Shown: one piece after another, positions 25,490 through 36,100 of the stretch
Layout: each line of letters starts with the position of its first letter
Position numbering within the stretch: position 1 is the first letter of the stretch
From: HGM11525 sp045649145
GTDB lineage: Bacteria; Bacillota; Clostridia; UBA1381
Direction of reading: 5' to 3'
DNA: 56,930 nt
NCBI GenBank assembly: GCA_045649145.1
Contig: JAZRPK010000078.1
Location: 1-56,930 of the forward strand
Translations under genes and position numbers: made by a program
The notes under the pieces: generated by a model
The model's input: the letters and a program-made list of their open reading frames with translations, nothing else
Databases searched by the model: none
Told to the model about the DNA's origin: nothing

Positions 25490-27247
25490 TTATCTGGTTG
25501 GTATGGTAATTGTTACCTCAGTACCCTTATCAACCTCGCTGGCAATTGATATTGAGCCGCCCATTTCCTCGATTATCTGCTTTGCAATTGCAAGACCAAG
25601 GCCTGTGCCGCCGGTATCTCGGGAACGTGCTTTGTCAACACGGTAAAATCTTTCAAAAATTCTTGGCAGATTATCCTTTGGAATACCGATTCCGTTATCG
25701 ACAACCTTAATATAAATATCGCTGTAGATTTTGCCTGAAAATACCTCAATTTTACCACCGTCGTGCGTATATTTGACAGCATTTGAGATTATATTTATTA
25801 TAACTTGCTCCAGCTTATCACGGTTTGCCACAAACTCACCGGCGGGGTTCATCTGTCGATAGGTCATCGTCTGATTTTTTTGCTTGGCGGAAATGGTCAT
25901 TCTTTCAACAATACCGCCCAAAAAAGATTTGAGGTCAATAATTTCCGGTGCAACAGGGTCAGGACGTTTTTCGTCAAGCCTTGAAAGAGTCAGAAGGTCT
26001 CGGACAATTCTTGTCATTCGGTCAGCCTCCTGAGCGATTACGCCTAAAAATCTGTTTTGTACCCCGACATCGTCGAATGGAGTGTCCATAAGCGTTTCAG
26101 CATACGATTTTACTGTAGTCAGCGGAGTTCTTAGCTCGTGTGATACGTTGGCTACAAACTCTCGTCTTGAAAGCTCCAGCTTTTCCTGATTTGTAATATC
26201 GTGCAATACCACAAGCACACCGTCAGGCTTGTTATCTTTCATAACAGTTTCGAAATTAAAGCGTATAAACCTGCTACCTAAAGATGATATCTGCTCCAAT
26301 GGCTCCTCCCGTTTAATGTAGAGCAAGTCACCTATTCTAACATCAATATCGAGCTCCTTAAACAGCCTGTCAAAGCTTACTCCGCCTATATAGCTTGCAC
26401 CTAAAAGCTTTTGTGCCTCGGGGTTTATGTGAATAAGCTCTCCAGAAAGGTTAAAAGCAAGTATTCCGTCTGTCATATTCTGCAGGATGGTTTCCACCTT
26501 GTTCTTCTCGGTGTTAACCTCGTCAATCGTAGATGAAAGGGCAGAGGACATATATCTGAATGTGTTAGAAAGTCTGCCTATCTCGTCATTTGAGTCGGAG
26601 AGGGGTATGCTTTCGAAATTACCCGACGCAATACCTTCTGCACGTTTGGTAAGCGTGATGATAGGCGATGTAATTGTTCTGCTTAAAAGATATGCAAGCA
26701 GTATCGTGATAAGAAGTGCAACTATAAGTGACTGAATTACAATGTATACTACATTTTTCGTGATACCGTTAAGCTCAGCCTTGGTATCCCTTACATATAC
26801 TATAAACCTGTTTTCACCCTCGCCGACACTTACGGCGTAGTCCATATATGAACGCTCAGAATTAACGCTGTTACCTCTTGCTCCCGACATAGCTGCCACG
26901 ATATTATCGCTCATATCAAGATTCTTGCTAAGCTCGTTGTCGGAGGTGTAAATAACAGCTGCATCAGAAGCATTTAATATACAGTAAAAGCGGTATGTAT
27001 CAATACCCAGCTGACCTATGTAAGAACGCACAACCTTATCAAGACTTGTTGCGCCATTTTCCTGAATGGCGGTTTTTGACATTTCATTTACAAAGCTGTC
27101 GGTAAAGACCTGCTCCATCATAACGGAAAAATCGCTGTGATAGAAGCTTACGATGTTAGTAGTCAGAAACGCACCCATAACAATTGTAACTGTCAAAATC
27201 AGAATTACAAAGATGGCAACTATTTTATACTGAATACTTTTGAACAT
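25490..27247 (-). CDS. walK: WalK (YycG) sensor histidine kinase
   Basis: Membrane kinase of 585 aa with full WalK architecture. Two membrane helices at about 8-30 and 167-189 enclose an extracytoplasmic sensor. They are followed by HAMP (about 188-240), PAS (250-355), HisKA with phosphorylated His370 in S-H-E-L-R-T-P-L, and an HATPase domain with N-I-I-S-N-A-V-K-Y, D-N-G-I-G-I-P and G-T-G-L-G-L. WalRK is the usually essential controller of autolysins in Firmicutes. The gene starts five bases after walR stops. Confidence 0.93.
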   Translation of the reverse strand: MFKSIQYKIVAIFVILILTVTIVMGAFLTTNIVSFYHSDFSVMMEQVFTDSFVNEMSKTAIQENGATSLDKVVRSYIGQLGIDTYRFYCILNASDAAVIYTSDNELSKNLDMSDNIVAAMSGARGNSVNSERSYMDYAVSVGEGENRFIVYVRDTKAELNGITKNVVYIVIQSLIVALLITILLAYLLSRTITSPIITLTKRAEGIASGNFESIPLSDSNDEIGRLSNTFRYMSSALSSTIDEVNTEKNKVETILQNMTDGILAFNLSGELIHINPEAQKLLGASYIGGVSFDRLFKELDIDVRIGDLLYIKREEPLEQISSLGSRFIRFNFETVMKDNKPDGVLVVLHDITNQEKLELSRREFVANVSHELRTPLTTVKSYAETLMDTPFDDVGVQNRFLGVIAQEADRMTRIVRDLLTLSRLDEKRPDPVAPEIIDLKSFLGGIVERMTISAKQKNQTMTYRQMNPAGEFVANRDKLEQVIINIISNAVKYTHDGGKIEVFSGKIYSDIYIKVVDNGIGIPKDNLPRIFERFYRVDKARSRDTGGTGLGLAIAKQIIEEMGGSISIASEVDKGTEVTITIPTR

Positions 27248-27252
27248 ACTAA

Positions 27253-27954
27253 TTACGCCTTATTAAAGTAATAACCAACACCGCGTTTTGTTACAATATA
27301 GCGGGGAAGGCTCGGGTCGTCTTCAATCTTTTCACGGAGTCGGCGTACTGTAACGTCAACGGTACGAACGTCGCCGTAGTACTCGTAGCCCCATACATTC
27401 TCCAAAAGATTTTCACGAGAGAAAATCTTTTCAGGCTGCTGCGCAAGGAACTTAAGAAGCTCAAATTCTCTTAGTGTAATATCTATTACCTGACCACGCT
27501 TTTGTACCTCATAGCGCTCTATGTTGATAACAAGCTCACCTGAGGTGATGGTATTCGACGGGTCTTGAGATGCAGTAGACATATCAATTGACATTCTGCG
27601 AAGATTTGCCTTTACTCTTGCAGTAAGCTCACGGATGGAAAACGGCTTAGTAATATAGTCATCAGCACCAAGCTCAAGACCTAACACCTTGTCAACCTCT
27701 TCTTCTCGTGCAGTAAGCATGATAATGGGCACATTTGACTTTTCTCTCACCTTGCGGCAAACCTCAAAACCGTCCATTTTAGGAAGCATAACATCAAGAA
27801 GAATAAGGTCGGGGTTTGCGCTGTGTGCAAGCTCAAGACCGGATGCTCCGTCAGTTGCTACAAGGATATTATACCCTTCCTTTTCGAAATTAAACTTAAG
27901 TATATCAACAATGTTGGGATCGTCCTCGACGATAAGAACAGTTCTCTCATCCAT
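27253..27954 (-). CDS. walR: WalR (YycF) response regulator
   Basis: OmpR/PhoB-type regulator of 233 aa. The receiver domain has the acidic pair at 11-12, phospho-accepting Asp54 (L-L-D-V-M-L-P) and Lys103 (I-T-K-P-F). The winged helix has the typical L-R-E-F-E-L-L-K-F-L and R-T-V-D-V-T-V-R-R-L-R-E-K-I-E motifs; the second is characteristic of WalR. ATG at 27954 with AAAGGATGG upstream is chosen; a longer reading frame reaches 28017 but would start inside the promoter. Confidence 0.94.
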   Translation of the reverse strand: MDERTVLIVEDDPNIVDILKFNFEKEGYNILVATDGASGLELAHSANPDLILLDVMLPKMDGFEVCRKVREKSNVPIIMLTAREEEVDKVLGLELGADDYITKPFSIRELTARVKANLRRMSIDMSTASQDPSNTITSGELVINIERYEVQKRGQVIDITLREFELLKFLAQQPEKIFSRENLLENVWGYEYYGDVRTVDVTVRRLREKIEDDPSLPRYIVTKRGVGYYFNKA

Positions 27955-27988
27955 AGTAAAACCCATCCTTTCAAACATATATACAATT

Positions 27989-28017
27989 ATTGTAACAGAT
28001 TTTATCGAAAATTTCAA
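27989..28017 (-). promoter_or_regulatory. SigA-type promoter of the wal operon
   Basis: Minus strand: TTGAAA (28012-28017), 17-base spacer, TACAAT (27989-27994), 34 bases before the walR start. It is divergent from the alaS promoter about 70 bases away. Confidence 0.75.
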
Positions 28018-28085
28018 TATAAAATATTATTTTTTGTGATAAAAAGATTTTTTGCTGAAATGTGAAATATCTATTGGCTTGCAAC

Positions 28086-28114
28086 TTGACAATATGGCGA
28101 CATTTGGGTATAAT
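28086..28114 (+). promoter_or_regulatory. Full-consensus SigA promoter of the alaS operon
   Basis: TTGACA (28086-28091), 17-base spacer, TATAAT (28109-28114): both hexamers and the spacing match consensus. The leader to ATG at 28160 is about 40 bases, so there is no room for a T-box. Confidence 0.88.
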
Positions 28115-28159
28115 ATAAAGGATATAATGCAATATTTATGCGTAAGGAGCAGATATACT

Positions 28160-30796
28160 ATGGAAAAATACGGAGTAAACGAAATAAGAGAGAAATTTTT
28201 AAGCTTTTTTGAGAGCAAGGGTTGTCTTAGACTTGACAGCTTTTCGCTTGTGCCCAAAAATGACGCAAGTCTTTTGCTTATAAACTCCGGAATGGCGCCG
28301 ATGAAGCCGTGGTTTACCGGTGCGGAAACACCGCCTAAAAAGCGTGTTGCCACCTGTCAGAAGTGTATCAGAACTCCCGATATTGAAAATGTCGGAAAAA
28401 CTGCAAGACACGGCACATTTTTTGAAATGCTCGGAAACTTTTCTTTCGGTGATTATTTCAAAAAGGAAGCAATCGCATGGGCGTGGGAATTTTTGACTAA
28501 AGAAATAGGACTTTCTCCCGATGTTCTCTGGATAACTGTCTATGAGGATGACGACGAGGCAAGAGATATCTGGATAAATGATGTTGGTGTTTCTCCCGAA
28601 AGAGTTGTCAAAATGGGTAAGGCTGATAACTTCTGGGAGCACGGCACAGGTCCTTGCGGCCCGTGTTCGGAAATTCACGTTGACAGAGGAGTAGAGTGCG
28701 GTTGCGGTAAGCCCGACTGTAAGCTCGGCTGTGATTGTGACAGATTTATGGAGGTCTGGAACCTCGTATTTACTCAGTTTGATAAAGACGATGAGGGCAA
28801 TTATAATCGTTTGCCAAATCCGAACATCGATACCGGTATGGGACTTGAAAGACTTGCTGCTGTTGTGCAGGGGGTTAATAATCTCTTTGAGGTTGATACA
28901 GTTACCAACATAATGTCAAAGATTTCCGAATTTGCAGGCATAAAGTATCACGATGATGAGAATAAGGATGTATCGCTTCGTGTTATCACCGACCATATCA
29001 GAAGTACTGTTATGATGGTTTCCGACGGAGTTGTTCCGTCTAATGAGGGCAGAGGCTACGTTTTAAGAAGACTCCTAAGACGTGCTGCCCGCCACGGAAA
29101 GCTGCTTAATGTAAAAGACGCTTTTCTTTATAAGGTTGCAGATACCGTAATTGACGAATCTGCACAGGGTTATCCCGAGCTTGCCGAAAAGAGAGATTAC
29201 ATCAAAAAGATTATAAAGATTGAGGAAGAGCGTTTTGCCGCAACAATTGATAACGGCTTGTCTATACTTAACGAGTATATTGAAAAGGCAAAGGCAGACG
29301 GGAAATCAATGCTTGGCGGCAGTGAAGCGTTTAAGCTCAATGATACCTATGGTTTCCCGATTGACCTTACAATAGAGCTTTGTGAGGAAAAAGGTCTTTC
29401 GGTAGATTTAGACGGATATAAGGCTGAGCTTGAGAAACAGAAAACAACTGCAAGAGCGGCCAGAAAAGACGGCTCAAGCTGGGATGCGGAGGACGGATAC
29501 AGCTTTGACGGTGTAACAGCAACACTATTTGACGGCTACAACAACCTTGTTCTTGATGCTAGCGTTGTTGCTATTGCTGCTGAAGGTGAGGTAAGTTCAT
29601 CAATTTCAGCCGGACAAAAGGGTATACTTGTAACCGATAAGACGCCTTTTTATGCAGAAATGGGCGGACAGTCGGGTGATATCGGCTCTGTTTATGTAAA
29701 TCGAGAAAAAGTAGCTGTTGTTAAAAACACCACCAAAAACGGTGACGGCATATATTTGCACGAAATTGAAGCGCTTGGAAATATTGCAAACGGTGATAAG
29801 GTAGAGATGAGGGTGTGCAAAAAGAACAGAATGGCGATTTCCAGAAACCACTCTGCAACGCATCTTCTGCATAAGGCACTTAAAGAAACTCTTGGCTCGC
29901 ACGTTGCACAGGCAGGCTCTTTGGTAACAGCTAAGCATCTGAGATTTGATTTCTCGCACTTTGAAGCAATGACAGACGAACAGCTTTGTGAGGTTGAAAG
30001 TAAGGTAAATGATGCAATACTTTCTGCTATGCCTATTGAAGTAAACGAGATGCCTATAGATGAGGCTAAAAAGCTTGGCGCAACAGCACAGTTTGGCGAA
30101 AAGTACGGCGATGTTGTCCGAGTTGTAGCTATGGGTGATTATTCTGTCGAGTTCTGCGGTGGAACACATCTTAAAAATACGGCTGAGGCAGGCTTGTTTA
30201 AGCTTATATCAGAATCTGGTGTTGCGGCAGGAACAAGAAGAATTGAAGCCGTAACGGGCGAGGGTGTGCTCGAGTATATCAAAAATACTGACGCACTTGT
30301 TGCAAGAACGGCAGCGGCACTAAAGACAAATCTTTTAGGCGAAATTGATAAAAAGGCAGAAGCTGTAGTAAACGAGGCTAAAGAAACAGCCAGAAAGCTT
30401 GAATCCTTAAATGCAAAGCTTGCAGGCGGTAAAGCTGATGATGTTTTGGCAAATGCTAAGGATATAAATGGTGTTAAGGTCGCTGTCGGACGTGCTGACG
30501 GACTTTCGGTGCCCGATTTAAGAACAATGGGCGATAAGCTTAAGGAGTCGATGGACTGCGGAGTAGCAGTTTTGGCATCACTTGCAGGCGACAAGCTTAT
30601 GTTCCTTGCTACAGCCACAAAGAGTGCAGTTGAAAAGGGTGTTCACGCAGGTAATATCATAAGAGAGGTTACCAAAATTGCAGGCGGCTCGGGCGGCGGT
30701 AAGCCGGATATGGCTCAGGGCGGCGGCAAGGATGCTGCAAAAACAGACGAGGCTTTAGCTGCGGTTGAGGCAATTGTTTCTGCACAGGTTAAGTGA
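28160..30796 (+). CDS. alaS: Alanyl-tRNA synthetase
   Basis: Class II synthetase of 878 aa with the standard build. The catalytic domain starts M-E-K-Y-G-V-N-E-I-R-E with motif 2 around F-E-M-L-G-N-F-S-F-G-D. A tRNA-recognition domain follows, then the editing domain with zinc ligands in N-H-S-A-T-H-L-L-H and C-G-G-T-H. The C-terminal C-Ala domain ends in a glycine-rich G-G-S-G-G-G-K-P-D-M-A-Q. AAGGAG lies ten bases before ATG at 28160; the frame extends upstream but covers the promoter. It heads a long operon through truB, ribF, pth, mfd and two exported proteins. Confidence 0.96.
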   Translation: MEKYGVNEIREKFLSFFESKGCLRLDSFSLVPKNDASLLLINSGMAPMKPWFTGAETPPKKRVATCQKCIRTPDIENVGKTARHGTFFEMLGNFSFGDYFKKEAIAWAWEFLTKEIGLSPDVLWITVYEDDDEARDIWINDVGVSPERVVKMGKADNFWEHGTGPCGPCSEIHVDRGVECGCGKPDCKLGCDCDRFMEVWNLVFTQFDKDDEGNYNRLPNPNIDTGMGLERLAAVVQGVNNLFEVDTVTNIMSKISEFAGIKYHDDENKDVSLRVITDHIRSTVMMVSDGVVPSNEGRGYVLRRLLRRAARHGKLLNVKDAFLYKVADTVIDESAQGYPELAEKRDYIKKIIKIEEERFAATIDNGLSILNEYIEKAKADGKSMLGGSEAFKLNDTYGFPIDLTIELCEEKGLSVDLDGYKAELEKQKTTARAARKDGSSWDAEDGYSFDGVTATLFDGYNNLVLDASVVAIAAEGEVSSSISAGQKGILVTDKTPFYAEMGGQSGDIGSVYVNREKVAVVKNTTKNGDGIYLHEIEALGNIANGDKVEMRVCKKNRMAISRNHSATHLLHKALKETLGSHVAQAGSLVTAKHLRFDFSHFEAMTDEQLCEVESKVNDAILSAMPIEVNEMPIDEAKKLGATAQFGEKYGDVVRVVAMGDYSVEFCGGTHLKNTAEAGLFKLISESGVAAGTRRIEAVTGEGVLEYIKNTDALVARTAAALKTNLLGEIDKKAEAVVNEAKETARKLESLNAKLAGGKADDVLANAKDINGVKVAVGRADGLSVPDLRTMGDKLKESMDCGVAVLASLAGDKLMFLATATKSAVEKGVHAGNIIREVTKIAGGSGGGKPDMAQGGGKDAAKTDEALAAVEAIVSAQVK

Positions 30797-31674
30797 TGAA
30801 CGGAATAGTTCTGATTAATAAACCGCTAGGAAAGACCTCGCACGACATGGTCTATTTTGTAAGACGTTTAACAGGTATCAAGAAGGTAGGGCATACAGGA
30901 ACATTAGACCCTGATGCTACGGGCGTGTTGCCTGTTTGTATCGGCAAAGCGACTAAGGTTTGCGATATGCTCACAGCGTCAGACAAAAGGTATACGGCAA
31001 CGCTTGTACTCGGAAAAACAACCGATACTCAGGACGAATCGGGGAAGATACTTTCCGAATGTGAGGTTAATGTAACAGCAGGAGATATAAACAGAATAAT
31101 AGAGAATTTTATAGGCGAAATCGAACAGATTCCGCCTATGTTTTCTGCAATCAAAAAGGACGGGAAAAAGCTCTATGAGCTTGCAAGACAGGGTATAACT
31201 ATAGAGCGTGAGCCAAGAAAGATTAGCATTTATTCGATTGATGTTCTGAATATAGATTTAGTCAATAATACTGTTAATATAGACGTGCATTGTTCGAAGG
31301 GCACGTATATAAGGACTCTTTGCGAGGATATCGGAAATGCTCTCGGCTGTGGTGCGTATATGAAGACACTTCAAAGAACAATGAGCGGCGGATTTTCGAT
31401 ATCAGATTGCCATACGATAGAAGAGCTTGCCGAAATAAATGAAAACGGCACACTTTCTGAGGTTATAATACCGACAGAGCAGGTATTTTCCGATTACGAT
31501 GAGGTTATATTGGATAGCCGACTTGCCTCGATGCTTAAAAACGGCATCAAGATAAGAAAACAGGGCTTAGTCACTGATGCACTATATCGTGTGTATGATG
31601 AGGACAGGAATTTTCTGTCGGTCTCTCGCTATAACGGCAGTGAGCTGGTACTTGAAAAATCATTCTGGAGTTGA
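30796..31674 (+). CDS. truB: tRNA pseudouridine-55 synthase
   Basis: Makes pseudouridine 55 in the T-loop of all tRNAs. The protein is 292 aa and begins N-G-I-V-L-I-N-K-P-L-G-K-T-S-H-D; the catalytic Asp is in G-T-L-D-P-D-A-T-G. A C-terminal PUA-like domain follows. Its ATG overlaps the alaS stop by one base (TGATG), so translation is probably coupled. truB-ribF adjacency is common in Firmicutes. Confidence 0.95.
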   Translation: MNGIVLINKPLGKTSHDMVYFVRRLTGIKKVGHTGTLDPDATGVLPVCIGKATKVCDMLTASDKRYTATLVLGKTTDTQDESGKILSECEVNVTAGDINRIIENFIGEIEQIPPMFSAIKKDGKKLYELARQGITIEREPRKISIYSIDVLNIDLVNNTVNIDVHCSKGTYIRTLCEDIGNALGCGAYMKTLQRTMSGGFSISDCHTIEELAEINENGTLSEVIIPTEQVFSDYDEVILDSRLASMLKNGIKIRKQGLVTDALYRVYDEDRNFLSVSRYNGSELVLEKSFWS

Positions 31675-31680
31675 TAACGG

Positions 31681-32571
31681 GTGAAGATTTATCATTACGG
31701 TGAAAAAATTGAATATCCTTTGCCTGCTGTTGCACTCGGTAATTTTGACGGAATGCACCTCGGACATCTAAGAGTTATTGAGACGGCTAAAGAAAAGGGC
31801 GAAAGCTTCGGTGCACTTTTGTTTGACAGACATTCTGCCCCGAATATCAAGGTTATAACAACACTTGAAGAGAAGATAGAGATATTAAAAGAGCTTGGCG
31901 CTGATTTTGCATATGTTGTCAGCTTTAACGATGATTTCAGGAATATGTCGTGTGCAGAGTTTTGCGATTTTCTTTTTAGTATAGGTGTTAAGACTGTTTC
32001 TGTCGGTTACGACTACCGCTGTGGAAAGGGAGCAACAGCCGATAGCACCGAGCTTACTAAAGAGCTTGGCTTAAGGGGTATTGAAACAATTGTATCAGAG
32101 CCTGTTTTGGTCGATAACAAAGCGGTAAAAAGCAGTAAAATAAGAGAGCTTATAGCAGATGGAGATATAGAAAGTGCCAACAACCTTATGACAAGACCAT
32201 ATAAGATTTCAGGAGCGGTTTCAGACGGGCTTAAAAACGGCAGAAAGCTGGGCTTTCCGACGGCTAATATCGAGGTTGGGTACGAAATACTACTGCCAAA
32301 AGACGGCGTTTACTGCTGTGAATGTCAAATTGAGGGTAAAAGATACCCTGTTGTTTTGAATATAGGCAAAAACCCCACATTCGATGCAAAAAAGAGGACT
32401 GTTGAAGCTCATATAATAGATTTTGACGATGACATTTATGGTAAACGGCTCGACATTGATTTTTACAAACGCATACGGGGCGAGGTTAAATTCGATAGTA
32501 TGGAAGAACTGTCACACCAAATCAATCTTGACAGACAATTTGTGATATCTTGGAGGGAGAATCGGGAATAA
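31681..32571 (+). CDS. ribF: Bifunctional riboflavin kinase/FAD synthetase
   Basis: Makes FMN and FAD from riboflavin; 296 aa. The N-terminal nucleotidyltransferase domain has L-G-N-F-D-G-M-H-L-G-H and S-S-K-I-R-E-L-I. The C-terminal kinase domain has G-R-K-L-G-F-P-T-A-N-I and the late E-A-H-I-I-D-F segment. It starts with GTG at 31681, six bases after truB. Its stop overlaps the next start by one base. Confidence 0.93.
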   Translation: MKIYHYGEKIEYPLPAVALGNFDGMHLGHLRVIETAKEKGESFGALLFDRHSAPNIKVITTLEEKIEILKELGADFAYVVSFNDDFRNMSCAEFCDFLFSIGVKTVSVGYDYRCGKGATADSTELTKELGLRGIETIVSEPVLVDNKAVKSSKIRELIADGDIESANNLMTRPYKISGAVSDGLKNGRKLGFPTANIEVGYEILLPKDGVYCCECQIEGKRYPVVLNIGKNPTFDAKKRTVEAHIIDFDDDIYGKRLDIDFYKRIRGEVKFDSMEELSHQINLDRQFVISWRENRE

Positions 32572-33137
32572 TGTATATTGTTGCAGGTTTGGGAAATCCC
32601 GGACGCGAATATGAAATGACTAGGCATAACATCGGCTTTGAGTTCATAGACTATTTCGCTAAAAGGCATAAGGTTAAGGTTACTAAGCTTAAGTACAAGG
32701 GTTTATATGGCGAAGTTTATATCGGCGGAGAAAAGGTACTCTTAGTTAAACCGCAGACTTATATGAATCTTTCTGGTAACTGTATTGGCGACTTTTGTGA
32801 TTTTTATAAAATACCGCCCGAGAATGTCATAATAATAAATGACGATGTAAGTCTTGACTGCGGTAATATAAGAATAAGACCAAAAGGCTCTGCAGGCGGT
32901 CATAATGGCTTAAAGTCAATAATCTATCGTCTTTCCTCCGATGAGTTTTTCCGAATAAAGATTGGTGTGGGTGCATCGGGCGAGGGCGACCTTGCCGATT
33001 ATGTGCTTGGAAAATTCAGTAAAAGTGAAGTTACCACCCTTGAGGACTCAATAGTAAGAGCGGCGGATGCGTGCGAGTTAATAATTGCAGGCAAGGCAAA
33101 TGATGCAATGAACAGATTTAATTCGAAAAATAAATAG
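32571..33137 (+). CDS. pth: Peptidyl-tRNA hydrolase
   Basis: Releases peptides from tRNA dropped by stalled ribosomes; 188 aa. Begins Y-I-V-A-G-L-G-N-P-G-R-E-Y; R-H-N-I-G-F holds the catalytic His near 20, and K-P-Q-T-Y-M-N and G-S-A-G-G-H-N-G-L-K-S are intact. ATG at 32571 overlaps the ribF stop, with a GGAGGGAG 10 bases upstream. pth-mfd is a classic Firmicute pair (spoVC-mfd in Bacillus). Confidence 0.95.
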   Translation: MYIVAGLGNPGREYEMTRHNIGFEFIDYFAKRHKVKVTKLKYKGLYGEVYIGGEKVLLVKPQTYMNLSGNCIGDFCDFYKIPPENVIIINDDVSLDCGNIRIRPKGSAGGHNGLKSIIYRLSSDEFFRIKIGVGASGEGDLADYVLGKFSKSEVTTLEDSIVRAADACELIIAGKANDAMNRFNSKNK

Positions 33138-33147
33138 GTGAATTTTA

Positions 33148-36100
33148 ATGAATTTACTTAACATCTTAGACGGCTACAAACCGTACGAACAGCTTAAAAA
33201 GGAAATATCAAAAAACGGCGGTTCTGTTTCAGTTTCAGGTATAGCAGAATCGGCACAGGTACAGCTTATCGGCGCACTATCCCAAGGGAGAGGTGCGCTT
33301 GTTTTGGTGTATAGCGAAAATGAAGCACGCTCGCTTGTTAAAGAACTCGAGCTTTATACCGATAAAGCATATCTATTTTGTGACAAGGAGTATGTTTTCC
33401 ACAATATTGACGCAAAAAATCGGGAACGTGAGCTTGAAAGACTTTCGGTGCTTGATAAAATAAAAGACGGTGCGATAATCGTAGCGTCTGTTTCTGCGTG
33501 CTTAAGCTACACATTACCGAAGGATAAATTCTTTGAGCTTTCGTTTGATGTAAAAGCAGGAGAATGCTACGATATTAACGAGATTACCGAAAAGCTTACT
33601 GCTATGGGATATAAAAGAGAGGATATGACAGAGGCAAGGGGACAATTCTCGCTTCGTGGCGGTATCCTCGATATATTTTCGCCTAATAATGACGAGCCTG
33701 TACGTATTGAATTTTTTGACAACGAGGTCGACTCAATAAGATATTTTGACCCTCTAGACCAACGCTCAACCATAAATACAAGCTCCTGCAGAATAATTCC
33801 CGTTTCAGAGCTTTGTCTGACAAATTTGGAAATGGATAAGCTTTCGGGGATAATAAAAAAGGCAATAAAATCGAAATCGTGCACGGAGGAACTAAAAAAC
33901 GTACTATTGCAGGAGGAGGAAAGACTCTCGGAGGGCGAGATTTTTCCTGCAGTTGATAAATATATAGGCTACTTGTTCGAAAAATTACCGACGATTTGCG
34001 AATATCTGGAAAAGGACACTCTGGTGTTCGTAGCTGAACCGAAACGTCTTAACGAACGTGCTAAGACTCTCGAGTGGGAGCAGGGCGAGGTTATGGGCGA
34101 CCTTTTAGGCAGAGTTATGATACCCAAAACACCGCTTGTATGGCTTTCCTATAGAGAGTTTACACCTATGCTTTCAAAGCAGAATTTGGTGTCACTTAAT
34201 CTTATTGCACACACATCGCTTGATTTTAAGTACACTAAGATTGTTGATTTTGTGACAAAAAGCACTGTATCCTTGCACGGAAAGATTGACTATCTCTATG
34301 ATGATCTTACTGCGTGGGAAAAGACAGGTGCAACTGTAGTAATTCTTGCAAACAGCAGCTCAAGGGGCAAAAACCTTGCAGGGACACTTAAAGAGAAGGG
34401 TTTTAATGCCGTTTTTGGTGATGCTGAATTTGAAAAGGGTAAAATAACGATTATAAAAGGCAGAGCGAAAAAGGGCTTTGAATACCCTGAGCTTAGCTTT
34501 GTCCTAATTTCCGAGCAGGATATTTTTGACAGCCAAAGGCAACGCAGAATTAAAAAGGCAGATAAAGCTAAGAGGATAAAATCATATACAGATATTAACG
34601 TAGGCGACTATGTAGTGCACAGAGCGCATGGTATTGGCGAGTACTGCGGTATCAAAAAGATGGAGGTATCGGGCGTAACTAAGGATTATTTCCAGATAAA
34701 ATACCAAGGCACCGATACGCTCTATGTACCTGTCGACCAGATGGATATGCTGTATAAATATGTCGGCAGCGGCGAAAAGACCGTAAGACTTAACAAGCTT
34801 GGCGGCAGCGAGTGGAATAAGGCAAAGCAGAGGGTAAAGACAGCGACTGCTGATATGGCAAAGCAGTTGGTCAGCCTTTATGCCGAGCGTGAGCATACAA
34901 AAGGGTTTGCGTTTTCAGGCGATACTCCCTGGCAGAGAGATTTTGAGGATACCTTTGGCTACAACGAAACTCCCGATCAGCTAAGGTCAATTGAAGAAGT
35001 AAAAAATGACATGGAAAGCGAACGGCCGATGGACAGACTTTTGTGCGGAGATGTCGGCTACGGCAAGACTGAGATTGCACTTCGTGCAGCGTTTAAGGCG
35101 GCAACAGATTCAAAACAGGTTATATATCTTTGTCCTACTACAATCCTTGCGATGCAGCACTTTGAAACCTTCAGACGCAGAATGGAGGATTTCCCTATAC
35201 GTGTGGAAATGCTGTCACGTTTTCGCACCGAAAAAGAGCAAAAGGAGATAATCAAAAGGATAAAGACGGGTGAGACAGATATAATTATCGGCACTCACAG
35301 ACTCTTGCAAAAGGATGTCGAATTCAAAGACCCGGGTCTTCTTATAATAGACGAGGAGCAACGCTTTGGTGTAGCAGATAAGGAGCGGATAAAGGAGCTT
35401 AAGAAAAATATTGATGTTCTCTCGATGACTGCAACGCCTATCCCGAGAACGCTGCATATGGCAATGCTGTCGGTAAGGGATATGAGCCTCTTGGAAACCC
35501 CGCCCGAAAACAGATATCCGGTAGAAACCTATGTTATGGAGCATAACCCGATTGTGCTGGCAGACGCTATGAAAAAGGAGCTATCAAGAGGCGGTCAGGT
35601 TTTCTACCTCTATAACAGGGTGCAGGGGATATATACCGTTGCCGAAACCATCAGAAAGCTGGTACCCGAGGCGAGAGTTGCTGTCGGACACGGCAGAATG
35701 CGTGAGGACGAGCTTGAGGATATTATGTACAGTATGGTAAACGGCGACATTGACATACTTGTCTGCACTACCATTATTGAAACAGGGCTTGATATTCCCA
35801 ATGCCAACACAATAATAATCGAAAATGCCGACAGAATGGGACTTTCGCAGCTATATCAGCTTCGTGGCAGAGTTGGACGTTCGACGAGGAGCGCATACGC
35901 ATATATGACATATAAGCGTGATAAGACGCTTTCAGAAACAGCACAAAAGCGTCTTAGTGCAATAAGAGAATTTATTGAGTTTGGCTCGGGATTTAAGATT
36001 GCGATGCGTGACCTCGAAATAAGAGGAGCGGGCAATATTTTAGGCGCACAGCAGCATGGGCATATGGACTCTGTAGGATATGATATGTACTGCCGTCTGC

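Noticed and set aside
28115..28159. T-box leader for alaS (and similarly for hisS or serC)
   Set aside because: Leaders are about 40 bases or less and carry no T-box sequence or specifier stem.
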